DNA from: Phaeoceros laevis
Taxonomy: Eukaryota > Anthocerotophyta > Anthocerotopsida > Notothyladales
Direction of reading: 5' to 3'
Assembly (NCBI GenBank): GCA_049999765.1
Contig: JBNGIQ010007610.1
Coordinates: forward strand, 1 to 23,523
DNA length: 23,523 bases
Shown: positions 9,663 through 21,200 of the stretch, one piece after another
How the letters are laid out: every line of letters begins with the position of its first letter
Numbering within the stretch: the stretch's first letter is position 1
Notes under the pieces: generated by a model
Seen by the model: the letters and a program-made list of their open reading frames with translations, nothing else
What the model was told of the DNA's origin: nothing
Databases searched by the model: none
Program-made: the position numbers and the translations under genes

Positions 9663-10751
9663 TTTGCATGTAAGCGAGGGATAACAGGAGCAGCAGGCTA
9701 TCTGCTTTGGGCCCATTGTACTTCTAGGAGGGGGCACCGTCATCTCTCCACTGTAAGTAACATCTACTTGTCTCAGCTGCGAAGGATCTGTTTAATATGG
9801 TTTCTTGAAACGACACTTCCGGGCGAGCGATTGTAATGCCACGTTTTGTTTATGCATGGTGGTCACTCCTCTGTGGATTAACCAGTCATCTGCAAGGCAA
9901 GATGGGAGAGACTGCTCTAGTCTGGAATGAGGCAGCTAGAGAAGCCGAAAACGAGGATGCCAAGAGTCTTGCAAAGCCTTTCATCTTCAAAATGTCAAGG
10001 TTCCTGTGAAGGTGTGTTTGCACAACTCTCACCTGCTTTCCTTTTGAATCAGTTCATTAGCGAAGCACTACCCCAGCACCTCAACTGATGACATATTTTC
10101 TCTCAATCTCTTGTAGGCAAGGAACCAAACTCGACAGGGGTTCGGCTGAAGTCGTGTAATTCTTAAACTCAGAACCCTGAAGTGCGCAACGACAGAATCA
10201 TCTCCAATAAAATAGACCTGTACAGAAATTCACCTACAGAAGTCCACCAGAACTTCCAGCAGGAGTTTGCTGTGGTCAAGATCTCCATGACAGCAGACTA
10301 TGTTCTGGAATCGAACTACTAACCAGACTCATCAAGGACTGACTGTGGTGTTCGCAGCTTGAGTCCTAGAATGCTCAAAACATGACCAGCTGCTGAGGTG
10401 ACAGAGGGGTCACAAATCCTAACAAAGTTCGCATACGCTCTTCCTCCGCAACCTAAGAAGATTTGGCTGTGAAGACAGGAGCTACTTTCGTTAAACACAC
10501 ACTTCAGCCAGACAGTCCAGCTTCACCTCATGACCTGTAGACACATTCCTGATAAGAGCCTGCACCTGACCACTGACAGCCGTAAGAAAAGAATTAACTT
10601 GGCTTGTTCCAGACTTTGAAAAGAGGCAGGCAAGGCGAGGCTTACCAGGCAACTCTTTCCAAGAACGAGCGACAAAGAGCTAGCCGCCACGAGCTTCGGT
10701 TGACAAGCAGGAACTTGATGAGTCTCCTTGAAGTTTCTACGTGGAAGCTGC
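9663..10751. other. 3' flank between PPR gene 1 and the carrier gene
   Basis: There is no identifiable gene in this 1.1 kb, which lies between two convergent genes and should hold both 3' untranslated regions. A possible 3' UTR intron of the PPR gene runs from GTGTGT at 10012 to TTGTAG at 10116. A short open stretch just before it (about 9903-10008, reading AAREAENEDAKSLAKPF) looks protein-like, but I do not recognise it. Confidence 0.4.
10206..10211 (+). terminator. Possible poly(A) signal of PPR gene 1
   Basis: An AATAAA on the plus strand, 544 bases after the PPR stop codon, is the first canonical signal downstream. The long 3' UTR this implies makes the assignment tentative. Confidence 0.3.
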
Positions 10752-12110
10752 CTATAGCTCCTTCTGGGCCTGTGACCTCTCCAAATGCTTGGCTAGAAAA
10801 AATGCCTTCGTTGTCTCAAAGGCGAGAAACCCCATAGCAGAGAACAGGGCGCTGTAGAGGACCCTAGGAATTGCACCTTTAAACAGCCCTCTGAGACCTT
10901 CCTCAGTCCATATTTGTAGCAGAGTAGAAGAAACGCCAGTGTACGTATACGCAGCTACTGCTTGGGCTCGGGCAGCCGCTTCAGCTCTCACACCAGACAA
11001 GCCTGAGGAGGACAAGGAAACACGAGCCTGTGTCATCAGACGAGTCTTGACCACATCAAGAGGAGTGGTGACAGCAGCTGACAAGGCACCCGCTAAGGCT
11101 CCTGAGGTCACACTCTGCCAAGGCTCAAGAGCAGACCTCGTCCCATCTGCCAGCCAGAAGTTGTACTTCAGGTACTCGAAACAGGAGAAACTGATGATAT
11201 TCGTAGGCAGATTTCGCAGGAGAGCTGCCGAGTAACCAGCATATAGACCACCTATGCCTTCCCTACGAATGGTCCCAAAAAACACATCAGAGGCAGATCC
11301 AATGGCCTCAGCTTGCATTCTCTGCTTGACGACCTCCTTGGGAACTAGGACTGCAGATGAGGTGATGTTGCCAATAGCAGCTGCCAACGGGGGTATGAGA
11401 GTCTGAGGGCAGCTCGGGAAGTTGGATAAAATTCCCTTGCCCATCTCATAGGTCCCGAAGTAGATGGAAGACGATATGATGGATCCTACGAAAGCGGCAC
11501 TCACTCCTTTGTAAAATCCACCGACCCCCTCGGTCTTCAGGAGCTTGACAACCACATCCAAGGGCCCGGAATAAACCTTGGAAGCACCCCTTGTCTGGAG
11601 CTTGGTCTTGACGGTGTCGATGGGATGCAGAGCCACGTTGGTGATTCCCCCAGCTATACCTCCTGCCAGGGCTCCGATGCACGCCCGCTCTTGCAAAGGC
11701 AACGCCAGCTTGTGCACCAGACGTTTAGCAGCTTCCTTCCCGAGGTCCTCCATGGTCTCCCTCGTAATCTTACCACCAGCTGCATCTCTTGAAAAGGCGT
11801 TCACCGGCTCGCAGGCAGACACCGAGGCGAAGGAAATTCTGGCCACTCGCATTCCAAAGTCCCTTCTGCCATTATGCCTCCTGCCAAAGACAGAGGACAG
11901 AAAGGCGTGCTTGGCAGATCCCAGCCTCTGCCCCAGCTCTCCGATGCCCGAGTTCCAGCTTGTCCCCGCTTGAGCAGAAGTGCTGATGTCGCAGGGACAT
12001 GATTCAATCTCTGCATACTCAATACACGTCAAAGGAAGCGCCAGAGGGAATATGACAGAGGAACCCTTCCCAGAATCTGAGCTCCTACCACCAGCCATCA
12101 CTGGAAGCAA
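10752..12110 (-). CDS. MFL1: Mitoferrin-like carrier, probably plastidial (MFL1)
   Basis: Member of the mitochondrial carrier family, 452 residues, read as one exon. The three carrier repeats each carry the signature P-x-[DE]-x-x-[KR]: PIDTVK at 163-168, PKEVVK at 257-262 and PLDVVK at 350-355. Six membrane helices are expected between about residues 143 and 440. The wording closely follows plant MITOFERRINLIKE 1 (KTKLQTRGASKVYS, YFGTYEMGK, LIPPLAAAIGNI, GLYAGYSAALLRNLP, GALAGALSAAVTTPLDVVKTRLMTQ in pieces). Arabidopsis MFL1 sits in the chloroplast envelope and is tied to iron uptake. The N-terminal extension of about 140 residues is rich in Ser, Ala and Arg around residues 65-105 and fits a transit peptide. 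The first ATG (12110) was taken as start; ATG at residue 5 is equally possible. A related S-adenosylmethionine carrier is a less likely alternative. Confidence 0.88.
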   Translation of the reverse strand: MLPVMAGGRSSDSGKGSSVIFPLALPLTCIEYAEIESCPCDISTSAQAGTSWNSGIGELGQRLGSAKHAFLSSVFGRRHNGRRDFGMRVARISFASVSACEPVNAFSRDAAGGKITRETMEDLGKEAAKRLVHKLALPLQERACIGALAGGIAGGITNVALHPIDTVKTKLQTRGASKVYSGPLDVVVKLLKTEGVGGFYKGVSAAFVGSIISSSIYFGTYEMGKGILSNFPSCPQTLIPPLAAAIGNITSSAVLVPKEVVKQRMQAEAIGSASDVFFGTIRREGIGGLYAGYSAALLRNLPTNIISFSCFEYLKYNFWLADGTRSALEPWQSVTSGALAGALSAAVTTPLDVVKTRLMTQARVSLSSSGLSGVRAEAAARAQAVAAYTYTGVSSTLLQIWTEEGLRGLFKGAIPRVLYSALFSAMGFLAFETTKAFFLAKHLERSQAQKEL

Positions 12111-13001
12111 GCTAAACCGTGCAACAACCGGCGTCTTTCAGGTATCTGATCTTCATTGTTTCCACAGATCTCAACAAAGCGGGCATTCTACCAATTTCCC
12201 CGACACTCTCATCAAGCTGAAGGAACCCGCCCGAGTTCTCTGACATCCACTTGGTGCTGACTGAGCAGATACTGGGAAGCCCAATCTTCATCGGGATTGG
12301 GAGCCGAGTCACATGTGCAGTACACTACCGCCTCGTCCGATAGTCCTCTACATTAGCTGGTCAAAATGCATTTGATAAAACACAAAGTGCAACTTAGAGG
12401 TGGACTTGGTGACTGATCGCGAAAAAATAAAAAACGCTTGAAAACCATCTGTTCCCAAATGGCAAGTCCCTGGCAACCAGCGGCACTCGGCCACAACCTC
12501 GATGGAAACTTTGCCGACAGAGAATCCTACCTTCCATACCAGTCATCAATGCACCCAAGCAAGCCGGCGGACAGATTGTCCACATCTATGCATTGCTCAA
12601 TCCAGCACTGCCAATTCGCATGCGTTCGGGGTATTCCGGCGAAATTTCAAATCCACGATGTTGACAGATTGGCTATGAAGTACCTGTTCCAACCTCCCAC
12701 GTCTAGCATTTATCTGTGAGAGAGATTTTCATCAGAAATCGATACGCTGAAGAGGACAGGGACAAGTGGGAAAAGAAAGTTGTTGAGAGCGGATGCACCA
12801 ATCTAAGACCATCTAGATCTATCGATCCAACCAGCAACAGAGTATTCTACAGCCCTGGCTCAATCGTTAGAGACTGTCAGGCGTATGCAGGATGCACCTG
12901 CACCTTCTCATTCTCCATCTTGGACAACGTACCCTGGGCCAGTTCCACTGGAAACTAGTCTAGCATGCATCTGGACTAGTAGCTGGTACTGCTCAGACAA
13001 G
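12111..13001. promoter_or_regulatory. Intergenic promoter region of two divergent genes
   Basis: About 890 bp separate the carrier start (minus strand) from the receptor-kinase start (plus strand), so both promoters must lie here. I see no clear TATA box, telo-box or conserved element, and no protein-coding similarity in any frame. Several open frames of 60-93 codons look random. Confidence 0.4.
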
Positions 13002-16000
13002 ATGCGGAGAAAATGGGCGGGTGCAAGCCGCTGCAGCTGGCTGATGGTTCTATTTTTTCTCCATCTGAAAAGCTCATGGCTGGGACGAACAACGTTTGTT
13101 GAATTCGTCCTGGGTCAAGGTTACACTCCTCAAGCATTGCCAATATGAACTGGTTCTTGCTGCTGCAAGAGAATATGAAAGTGATTTCTCATGCATCCTT
13201 TCGGTTGGTTAATTGGTTGTAGGAGAGTCAGTCAGTCTCGATTGTGGAGGAGACTTGAACTTTCTTGACACCATCAGCAACGTGACTTGGGTGCCCGACA
13301 ATGCCTACATCTCTACAGGTTCAGCTACTCCTTCCTCTTTCTCAGATTCTGGGGAAGAAAACAAGCTTGCTAGGGAGCTTCGGACTTCAAGATACTTCGA
13401 TATCACAACTCCAAGCAAAAATTGCTACACTTTCGTCGTAACACCACGGCCTTACTTGGTCAGAGCCGGATTCTACCTACCAAAACCTGACCTTGGCACA
13501 AGCATCTTCCAGGTACGTAAGTATATGGCAGAATGTTTACATCCACGCATTCTTGTGTCTGCAAACTTTAAGGTGCCTGCAGGTGCAACCTGAATCTATG
13601 TACGTATACGAAGCCTCAAAAATTGGCATTGCAGCTAGCTTTGGACAGCACGTTGTGGGCTCTTGTTAACATAACTGGCACAAGCACTCTGTACTACGAG
13701 GCTGTCAGTGCACCACCAACCAAGGAGACTCTAGCAGTGTGTTTGATTCGGACGAGCGACCTTGGAAGTGTACCTTTCATAAGCTCACTGGAGCTGCGAC
13801 CACTGGACCCTGGTGTCTACACAGACAGCCCACTATTCCCTGAAAGGAAGCACCACATGTACCTTGCGAACAGAGCCAATTTTGGAGAGCAAAGCACTAC
13901 TCAGAGGTGAGATTCTGGGCTTCTAGAAGTGTAGATCTGCAGTTGGATGGGTCCCGATCGCGAGTACTCTACATCCATGTTCGTGACAAATTGTTTTCTG
14001 TGAGCTCTCAAACAGATGGCAAGGTGATCCTTACGACCGAGCGTGGCCACCATATGCTACAGTTGCTTCCTTGACGATGACTCCAAATGTTGTAAACTGG
14101 AGCGTGGAACTTCCAGAAGGTGCTTGTAGCACTCACAATAAACTCCCCAGGGAAGTGATGCAAACGGCAGTCACGGCATCGAACATCACTTACACGATAT
14201 CTGGCCTACTTCCGAAACGCCTTGTGTATGGAATCCAGTACTTCTGCGAGCTGGATGCGTCTTCGTCTTCTGAGCGCAGGTTATACCGCTGCTAAATCTT
14301 GTTCTCCAGGCATTTCCTTTGATTTCCCGAGGGACCTCAAGCAATGTGTATGTAAGAGGGCTTTCGTGGTTTTGTATCTGCAGACGAACATTCCACTGGG
14401 TAGCCAACTTTTCTCACATCATCCCTGACGACCCTCCTACAACGGTAGCTGATCAAGTGAGCCTTGATGAACCTTTCAGCAGCACTGACAACGGGTTTGT
14501 TATTGCAAGAACGGGTAACGGTGCAACTATTACCATCGAGCTGATAAAAGATCCAAGCTCACAGCTAGATCCCATTTTGAATGCGGGAGAGGTCTACTAT
14601 ATCGAACCGGTTGCTGATTCTACAGATGACAAGGACGGTAAAGTACAAATACTTTTAGCCACATGCTCCCACTTCTAGGCTTTGCTCACTTACCTGGTTC
14701 AAACCTGGGTGCCTTTGCAGGAGAAGTACTGCAAGACCTCAAACAGGTGCTCGGCTTGTCCCACTGGGTGGGTGATCCTTGCCTGCCTGTACCTTGGGAT
14801 GAACTGAGCAGCCCACCCTGCACCAGCAATGTTGGGGGACCTGTTCGAGTTCAGTCACTGTAAGTGAGAACAGAGAAAGCTTCTTCAACATACAGTCCTC
14901 TAAAGTTCTCGGATGAAATTCATGCTAAGAGTGGGTTGATGAAATTTGCTGGCCCATGACAGCGACTTGTCCAACAAAAACTTGAGCGGACCCATTCCTC
15001 CCCCCATCAGGAAGTTACAAATGTTAACCACTCTGTAAGTTCTTATTGCTGGAAGAACGGCTCATAGTTTAGACGTTGCCATATTCCACATCAGGGCGCT
15101 GTTTATACGTTTCCCATCAAGGTCACAGCCGTACCTAAGTTGATTTCTCCGATCCTGCAGGAGATTGAATGACAACAGACTTTCAGGGAAGCTACCTGAC
15201 CTTAATCTTTCAAGACTGGTCATCCTGTAAGTCTGTAGAAAATAGCACAGTTTCAACAAATGGCATTCAAGCTTGCCTTTGCTCAAGGATATATGGCTCT
15301 CTTTCCGCTGTGCAGCGATGTGTCCAAAAACAACCTGACCGGCTCCTTTCCTTCATGGTTAAAAAAGCAAGCACTATCAACTCTTCAAGAATTGTAAGGA
15401 AGAGACTAACGAGGAAACTTTATCGGTGGGTTCCTGGACCTGTGACAGGGCTTCTTAGCTGACCCCTTGTTTGATTTTGGGGCAGGGATATCTCCAACAA
15501 TGATCTGACTGGTACTTTCCCGGCTGAGATAGTCAGTAGGCTTGGATCTAAGTTTAGGTCAGTGTCTCTGTGCAGCCATGTGTTTAATAATGTCACACCC
15601 AGACGAGGCATTAGTAACAACCAGCGTGTAACACGGATAGAATGTACTCACCCTTCTATGACGGGACGTTCATTGCAGGTACACAGGCAACAAGCGGCTT
15701 AAATGTGAGGACTCAGGATCAGGAGTATGCGTAAAGCATCACCAGAGCTCCCTACTTGCAAATATTGGGCTCATTGCAGGAAGTTTGGCAGGTGGCATCT
15801 GTCTTGTTCTTGTTACAGTTCTGGTTGCTATCCGGCTGTGGGCTAGGTTTCAAAGACCAAAGCATGCTTCCAGGACCGAAAGGGATTTGTCTGACACACG
15901 ACTTGATGGTCATTTTCCTGTGCCTCGGCCCATTTGCACTGGACTTGGGTGTTGTTCCACACTTCAAGCTTTCGAAAGAAACTAGACCGTTGTTGAATGA

Positions 16001-17804
16001 AACCACTGGAAGGTAACAAGTTTACAACACCTGCAGATATGTCTGACTCTCTTTTCGGAGTAGGAGCAAGAGCACGGCCTTTCTCTCTAGATGCAGTGAA
16101 AATGGCCACCCAGAATTACTCGAGAAGGCTTGGACAAGGTGGTTTTGGTCCTGTTTACTATGGACTGCTTGAAGATGGGCAAGAAGTAGCTGTCAAAATT
16201 CTTTCCACGTCATCTCATCAAGGGCATCAAGAATTCACGAATGAGGTGTGTTCCCTATCTGGTATCTGGATGTGTTACACAGGTAAACATGACATTTGGA
16301 CGCTGAGCTGACCTCTGCTGAAGGAACAGATTGAGCTCCTCTCGGTGATACACCACAAGAACCTTGTGTCCCTTGTAGGCTATTGCAAAGAAGGGCCTGA
16401 GCTTATCCTTCTATATGAATACATGTCTGGTGGTGACCTGCGAACTCGTCTTCAGCATGTCAGTGAGTTTCAGCTTCTTTCTGTACAAGGACATCAAAAT
16501 TTTCCTCAAATGATTTGTCACTCAAAAAGTTCCGGCAACGATGTGTAAATGTTACATGTTCACCATGGTCCAGATGCTTCTTCGAAGAAAACGAATGAGC
16601 TGACCTGGAGGACAAGACTTGAAGTTGCTCTTGGAGCTGCTGCAGGTACTGTGCCGTCCTTCGATGCGGTGGTATAAAGCCAACTGCTTGACTGCTCATA
16701 TATCACTGAGAAACCTGTCCACAACCACAGGGCTGGAGTATTTGCACCACGGATGCAGGCCCAGAATTATTCACAGGTTTGGCACGCCTTCCCTTCACTG
16801 CCCACAAAAACATGGCTTGTGGATGAAAGATCCATTTGCAGGATGAACCTCACTAACCTGCTGCAGATACTGTGATGCAGGGATGTTAAAAGCAGGTAAT
16901 TTTCGAACATCCCTGTTGAGTGCATGCCTTCATTCTTGCAAGCTGACTACTCCACATAACAGGTTTCCTTATCAATGTGGAAAGCAGCAACATTCTCCTA
17001 AGTGAGTCTCTGGAAGCCAAAATGGCCGATTTTGGTCTCTCCAAGCGTGGTCCATTGACGGAACAGCTAGAGTCGCATGTCACCACCAATGTGAAAGGGA
17101 CAACGGGATACCTTGATCCTGAGTATGTAATGAAGTCGTAGGGCCAAGGTCTCGCCGCACCAAATACATACAGGCATGCAGATTGCTGCTAACCAGATTC
17201 TGAACGCCCTACAGGTACATGATGTCTGGTCAGCTTACAGACAAAAGCGATGTCTACAGCTTCGGAGTTGTGCTTCTGGAGATACTCACCGGACGAACAC
17301 CAGTCTTCGTCGGTTGCGATATTCCTCTGCAAGAACGAGGCATGAACATCATAGATTGGGTAAGCTTGCCCCCACCGAACCAAGCTTTTCGACACACACT
17401 TGCCTTGCTCAACAATTACGTAGCCGGAAGTACCTTAACGAATGTTTCCAATCAATAAGGTGAGACGTCTGCTCCATAGTGGAAATCTGCAAGCTGTCAT
17501 GGATCCGATGGTTGCACAATCCTACAATGTGGAGGCAGCGTGGAGGACGGCGGACGTTGCATTGAGGTGCGTGGAAATGCACAGCAAGGACAGACCTGAC
17601 ATGCACGAAGTGGTGCGGGAGCTCAACCAGGCTGTGGACCTTGAGCTGGGGCGAAACGTTACCTACGCCATTACTTCGTCCAAACTTCTTCCTGCCCAGC
17701 CCTATGCCCTGTCCTGTCCAGTCTTACGTAGCCACAGCTTGGAGACTGAAACCTCCTTGGAGAGGACATCGACTTCTTCGCTATCTCAAGTTTCTGCCCG
17801 GTGA
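13002..17804 (+). CDS. Malectin-like LRR receptor kinase
   Basis: Plasma-membrane receptor-like kinase of the malectin-like/LRR type (LRR-I-like). Exons: 13002-13119, 13223-13512, 13635-13906, 14016-14279, 14342-14637, 14721-14859, 14963-15034, 15161-15226, 15316-15393, 15486-15557, 15679-15908, 16037-16245, 16330-16462, 16574-16645, 16731-16776, 16881-16895, 16988-17122, 17215-17359 and 17460-17804. All introns are GT-AG, and the total of 2997 nt gives 998 residues. Domains: signal peptide ([16 protein letters not shown]); malectin-like domain opening [10 protein letters not shown] and ISNVTWVPD and closing [12 protein letters not shown]; the [10 protein letters not shown] motif; four LRR exons of 66-78 nt ([20 protein letters not shown]); a transmembrane helix at about 585-608; and a kinase. 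The kinase has glycine loop 665-670, Lys686, HRD 785-787, DFG 805-807 and DPEY, so it should be active. Exon 5 is the weak point: the acceptor at 14342 keeps frame but leaves a 62-nt intron, while a better-looking segment from 14310 is one base out of phase. Confidence 0.88.
16881..16895 (+). other. 15-nt microexon in the kinase catalytic loop
   Basis: The exon before it ends ...CAC AG and the exon after starts C AAC ATT CTC. Only the 15-nt segment between GATGCAG and GTAATT supplies the missing bases, giving H-R-D-V-K-S-S-N-I-L-L across three exons. Both flanking introns are GT-AG (104 and 92 nt). Skipping would keep the reading frame but delete the catalytic Asp and the invariant Lys of the loop. 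Confidence 0.8.
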
Positions 17805-18265
17805 TCGAAAGATTCGAGAAAGCTACATCTATGCTCCGAAGGGAAGAGCAGGTAAATCTGAGTTCGTGTGCATGTGACCCTCACAATTCTTTACATACGT
17901 GGTTGGTATGTGGGGGAGCTCGACTGGAGCATCCCCTCACTAGGATGCCACGAATACACAGCAGCGAGAGAAAGGACCGTGTGAAAATGACATAGGCCGT
18001 GGTCCTGCGAACTTCTACCTGCGGATTTTATAGAATTTCTGCAACCAGAACCGGCTTTCCTGGTCATAGAGCGTAGCGCATGGTCAGTGGTCACTGCGAT
18101 ACGTGCGCCAGTGCAATGTAGAATCGCAGCATGTCCGTCACGAAACGCTATCTCCCATAAGAGGAAGGTGCTTTCTTTTTTCTTCGTGTCGGGACATGCC
18201 CCGAGCTCCAACTCAACGGGATCGAGTGCTCACCAGCAAGAGCGAGGAACCTATTAGCTAGTTCC
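17805..18265. other. Convergent intergenic region
   Basis: The receptor kinase (plus) and PPR gene 2 (minus) end 461 bp apart. I see no gene, no AATAAA on the plus strand and no repeat. Open frames here show no similarity to known families. Confidence 0.4.
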
Positions 18266-21200
18266 CTACCAGTAGTCCCCACACGAACATTTCCCCTCCT
18301 TGTAAACATGGAAGCGGCTTGCATCCCGGCAGATGATAGTACGCTTTTCAATGTTTGATATGTAAGCTATGGCTGTGTGACAGTCCTCGCACACCCGCAA
18401 ATTTTTCACCACACGTATGGTTGTCCCCTCGGGTGTCCTATTTAGAGCAAACGCAATAGCCAGTTTCTCGCTGTGCCCACACAACTCGGCTTCCTTCTCA
18501 TAGTCAGGTATGTCCCGCAACGACGAGTCAAGATGCGGCACGTATCCTGCTTTCTTCAACTTGGGGACGAGTTGTTCCAGCCTTGCATAAATACCTTCAC
18601 TCTCAGGATGCGCCTTGTCCCCAACGACAAACGTGTGCACCACTCCGCCCCCGTCTGTCCACCAGCTCTGGCCTGGCTCCTTCCATGCCCCATAGTTCTT
18701 TCTCCTTGCCTGCATATCCTTTGCCTCCTCCCACATCTGAGCCCTTGCAAAAATGTTGGACATCAATACATATGGTGCGGCAACTTTTCCATCCAGCCTC
18801 ACTGCAAACTCAAATGCACGTTGCCCAATCTCAACATTACTCCACTTCTGGCAGGCACCCAACAGCGTGAGCCACACCGCATCCTCAGGTGGGAAAGGCA
18901 TGGTTGTGGCTATCTGTAGTGCCTCGTCCAGATAGCCTGCACGGCCCAACAGATCCATCATACATGTGTAGTGCTCTGCCGTTGGAGCGATGCCATGGTC
19001 TGTACCCATGACTTCGAAGTACTTTCGGCCCTTGTCCACTAGACCCACATGACTGCACACTGCCAGCACACTAAGAAACGTGATACCATCCGGCCGTATG
19101 CCCTCCAGTCTCATCCTGTCAAGCAAGTCAAACACAACCACACTATCGCCATGGCGGCTATATCCACCAATCAGTGCATTCCATGTCTCAACGGTTCGTT
19201 CACGCAAAGAATCGAATACCTGCTGCGAATCAAACATACTCCCACACTTCGCGTACATATTTACTAATGCAGCTCCCACAACGACATCAGCCTGCATTCC
19301 TAGCTTATCAATCTCTACATGGAGCTCCTTTCCCAAAGGTAGACCTGCTACAGTTGCGCATGCCTGTAGTAGGCAAACAAACGTAACGGAATCTGGAGGA
19401 AAGAGGGATTGCTGTTTCATACTACTGTAAAGACAAAGGGCCTCCTGACCCAGCCCCTGCTGGGCATAACCTGCAAGCATCGCATTCCATGTTACAACAG
19501 TCCTGTCCGGAAGTCTGTCAAACACACTGCGAGCATCCACTAAGCTACCACACTTTGCATACATGTTAACCAAGCTCCCGCCTAGAACCACATCATCTTC
19601 CAGTTTTCGTTCTTTGATCTGTCTATGGAGCTGCTTTCCGTGATGCAGAGCTTCTACACCTACACTGGCACATGCCTGCAGAAGGCATACAAATGTAACA
19701 GGATCTGGAGGAGAGAGGCCTTCCTGCTGCATACCATCGTATAGACTAAGGGCATCCTGACCCTTACCCTGCTGGGCATAACCTGCAATTATCGCTGTCC
19801 AAGTTATAACATTCTTGTCTGAAAGTCTCTCAAACACACTACGAGCATCCTCTAGACCACCGCACTTCGCATACATGTGAACCAAGCTGTTGCCTAGGAC
19901 CACATCATGTTGCATTCCTCGTTCTTCGATCTGTGCATGGAGCTGCTTGCCCTCATGGAGAGCTCCTACACCTACACTGGCACATGCCTGCAGGAGGGAT
20001 GTGAAAGTAACAGTATTTGGTGCAGTTAGGCCCTCATGTTGCATACTGCTATAAAGACCAAGGGCTTTCCAACCCATCCCCTGCTGCGCATAACCTGCAA
20101 TCATTGCATTCCATGTAACGACATCTCGCTCCGGAATCCTGTCAAACAACCTGCGGGCATCCTCTAAGCTACCACACTTTGCATACATGTTAACCAAGCT
20201 GCAGCTTATAACCACATCATCTTGCAGTCCTCGTTCTTCAATCTGTGCCTGAAGCTTCTTTCCCTCATGCAGAGCTCCTACACCAACACTGGCACATGCC
20301 TGCAAGAGGCAAATGAATGTAACAGAATCTGGAGAAAAAAATCCTTCCTCTTTCTTAGCATCGTAAAGATGAAGGGCCTCCAGACCCATCCCCTGCTGGG
20401 CATAGCCTGCAAGCATTGCATTCCAAGTCACCGTATTTTTGTCCAGAAGTCTGTCAAACAAGATGCGAGCATCCTCTATGTTACCACACCTTGCGTACAT
20501 GTTGACCAAGCAGCCAAGAACTACATTGTCTTGCAGTCCTCTTTCATTTATCTGTGCATGCAGCTTCCTTCCCGCATGGAGAGCTCCTGCACCGACACTG
20601 CTACATGCCTGCAGGAGGCATATAAATGTAACCGAATTCGGTTGAGAGCCTTCTTGCTGCATACTGCTGTAAAGACTAAGGGCTTCCTGACCCATTCCCT
20701 TTTGGGCATAACCTGCAAGCATCGCATTCCATGTCACCGTATTCTTGTCTGGAAGTCTGTTGAACACGCTGCGAGCATTCTCCAAGCTACCGCACTTTGC
20801 ATACATATCAAGTAGCCCGGTTTGAACAAAAATATCTGGCTTCCCTGGACTCGCCAGAATGCGAGCATGAACCTCCTTGCCCGCAACTAAATTTCCCGCA
20901 CTGGCACAAGCTTTAAGCACTGCTACATATATCCGGTTGTCCGGCTCAACCCCTGACTCACGCATCTGTAGATACAGGCTAATAGCCTGGGCACCCTCTC
21001 CATGTCTAGCATATGCGAAGATGATGTTTGCCCAGCTATAGGCACTTGGTTTAGAGACCTTGGTAAAGACTCGCATTGCTTCCTCCAACCTCCCATGAGA
21101 GGCATACAGACTGATCAGGTGGGTGGCCAAAAAATCGTCTCCTTCATACCCACTTTCCACCGTGAGAGCATGAATCTGCCTGCCCAGAACCAGGTCTTTG

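Noticed and set aside
11578-11973. 131-codon plus-strand open frame
   Set aside because: It overlaps the carrier gene on the opposite strand and has no recognisable motifs.
20222-20815. 197-codon plus-strand open frame
   Set aside because: It is antisense to the PPR gene 2 triplets; its apparent repeats mirror the coding strand.
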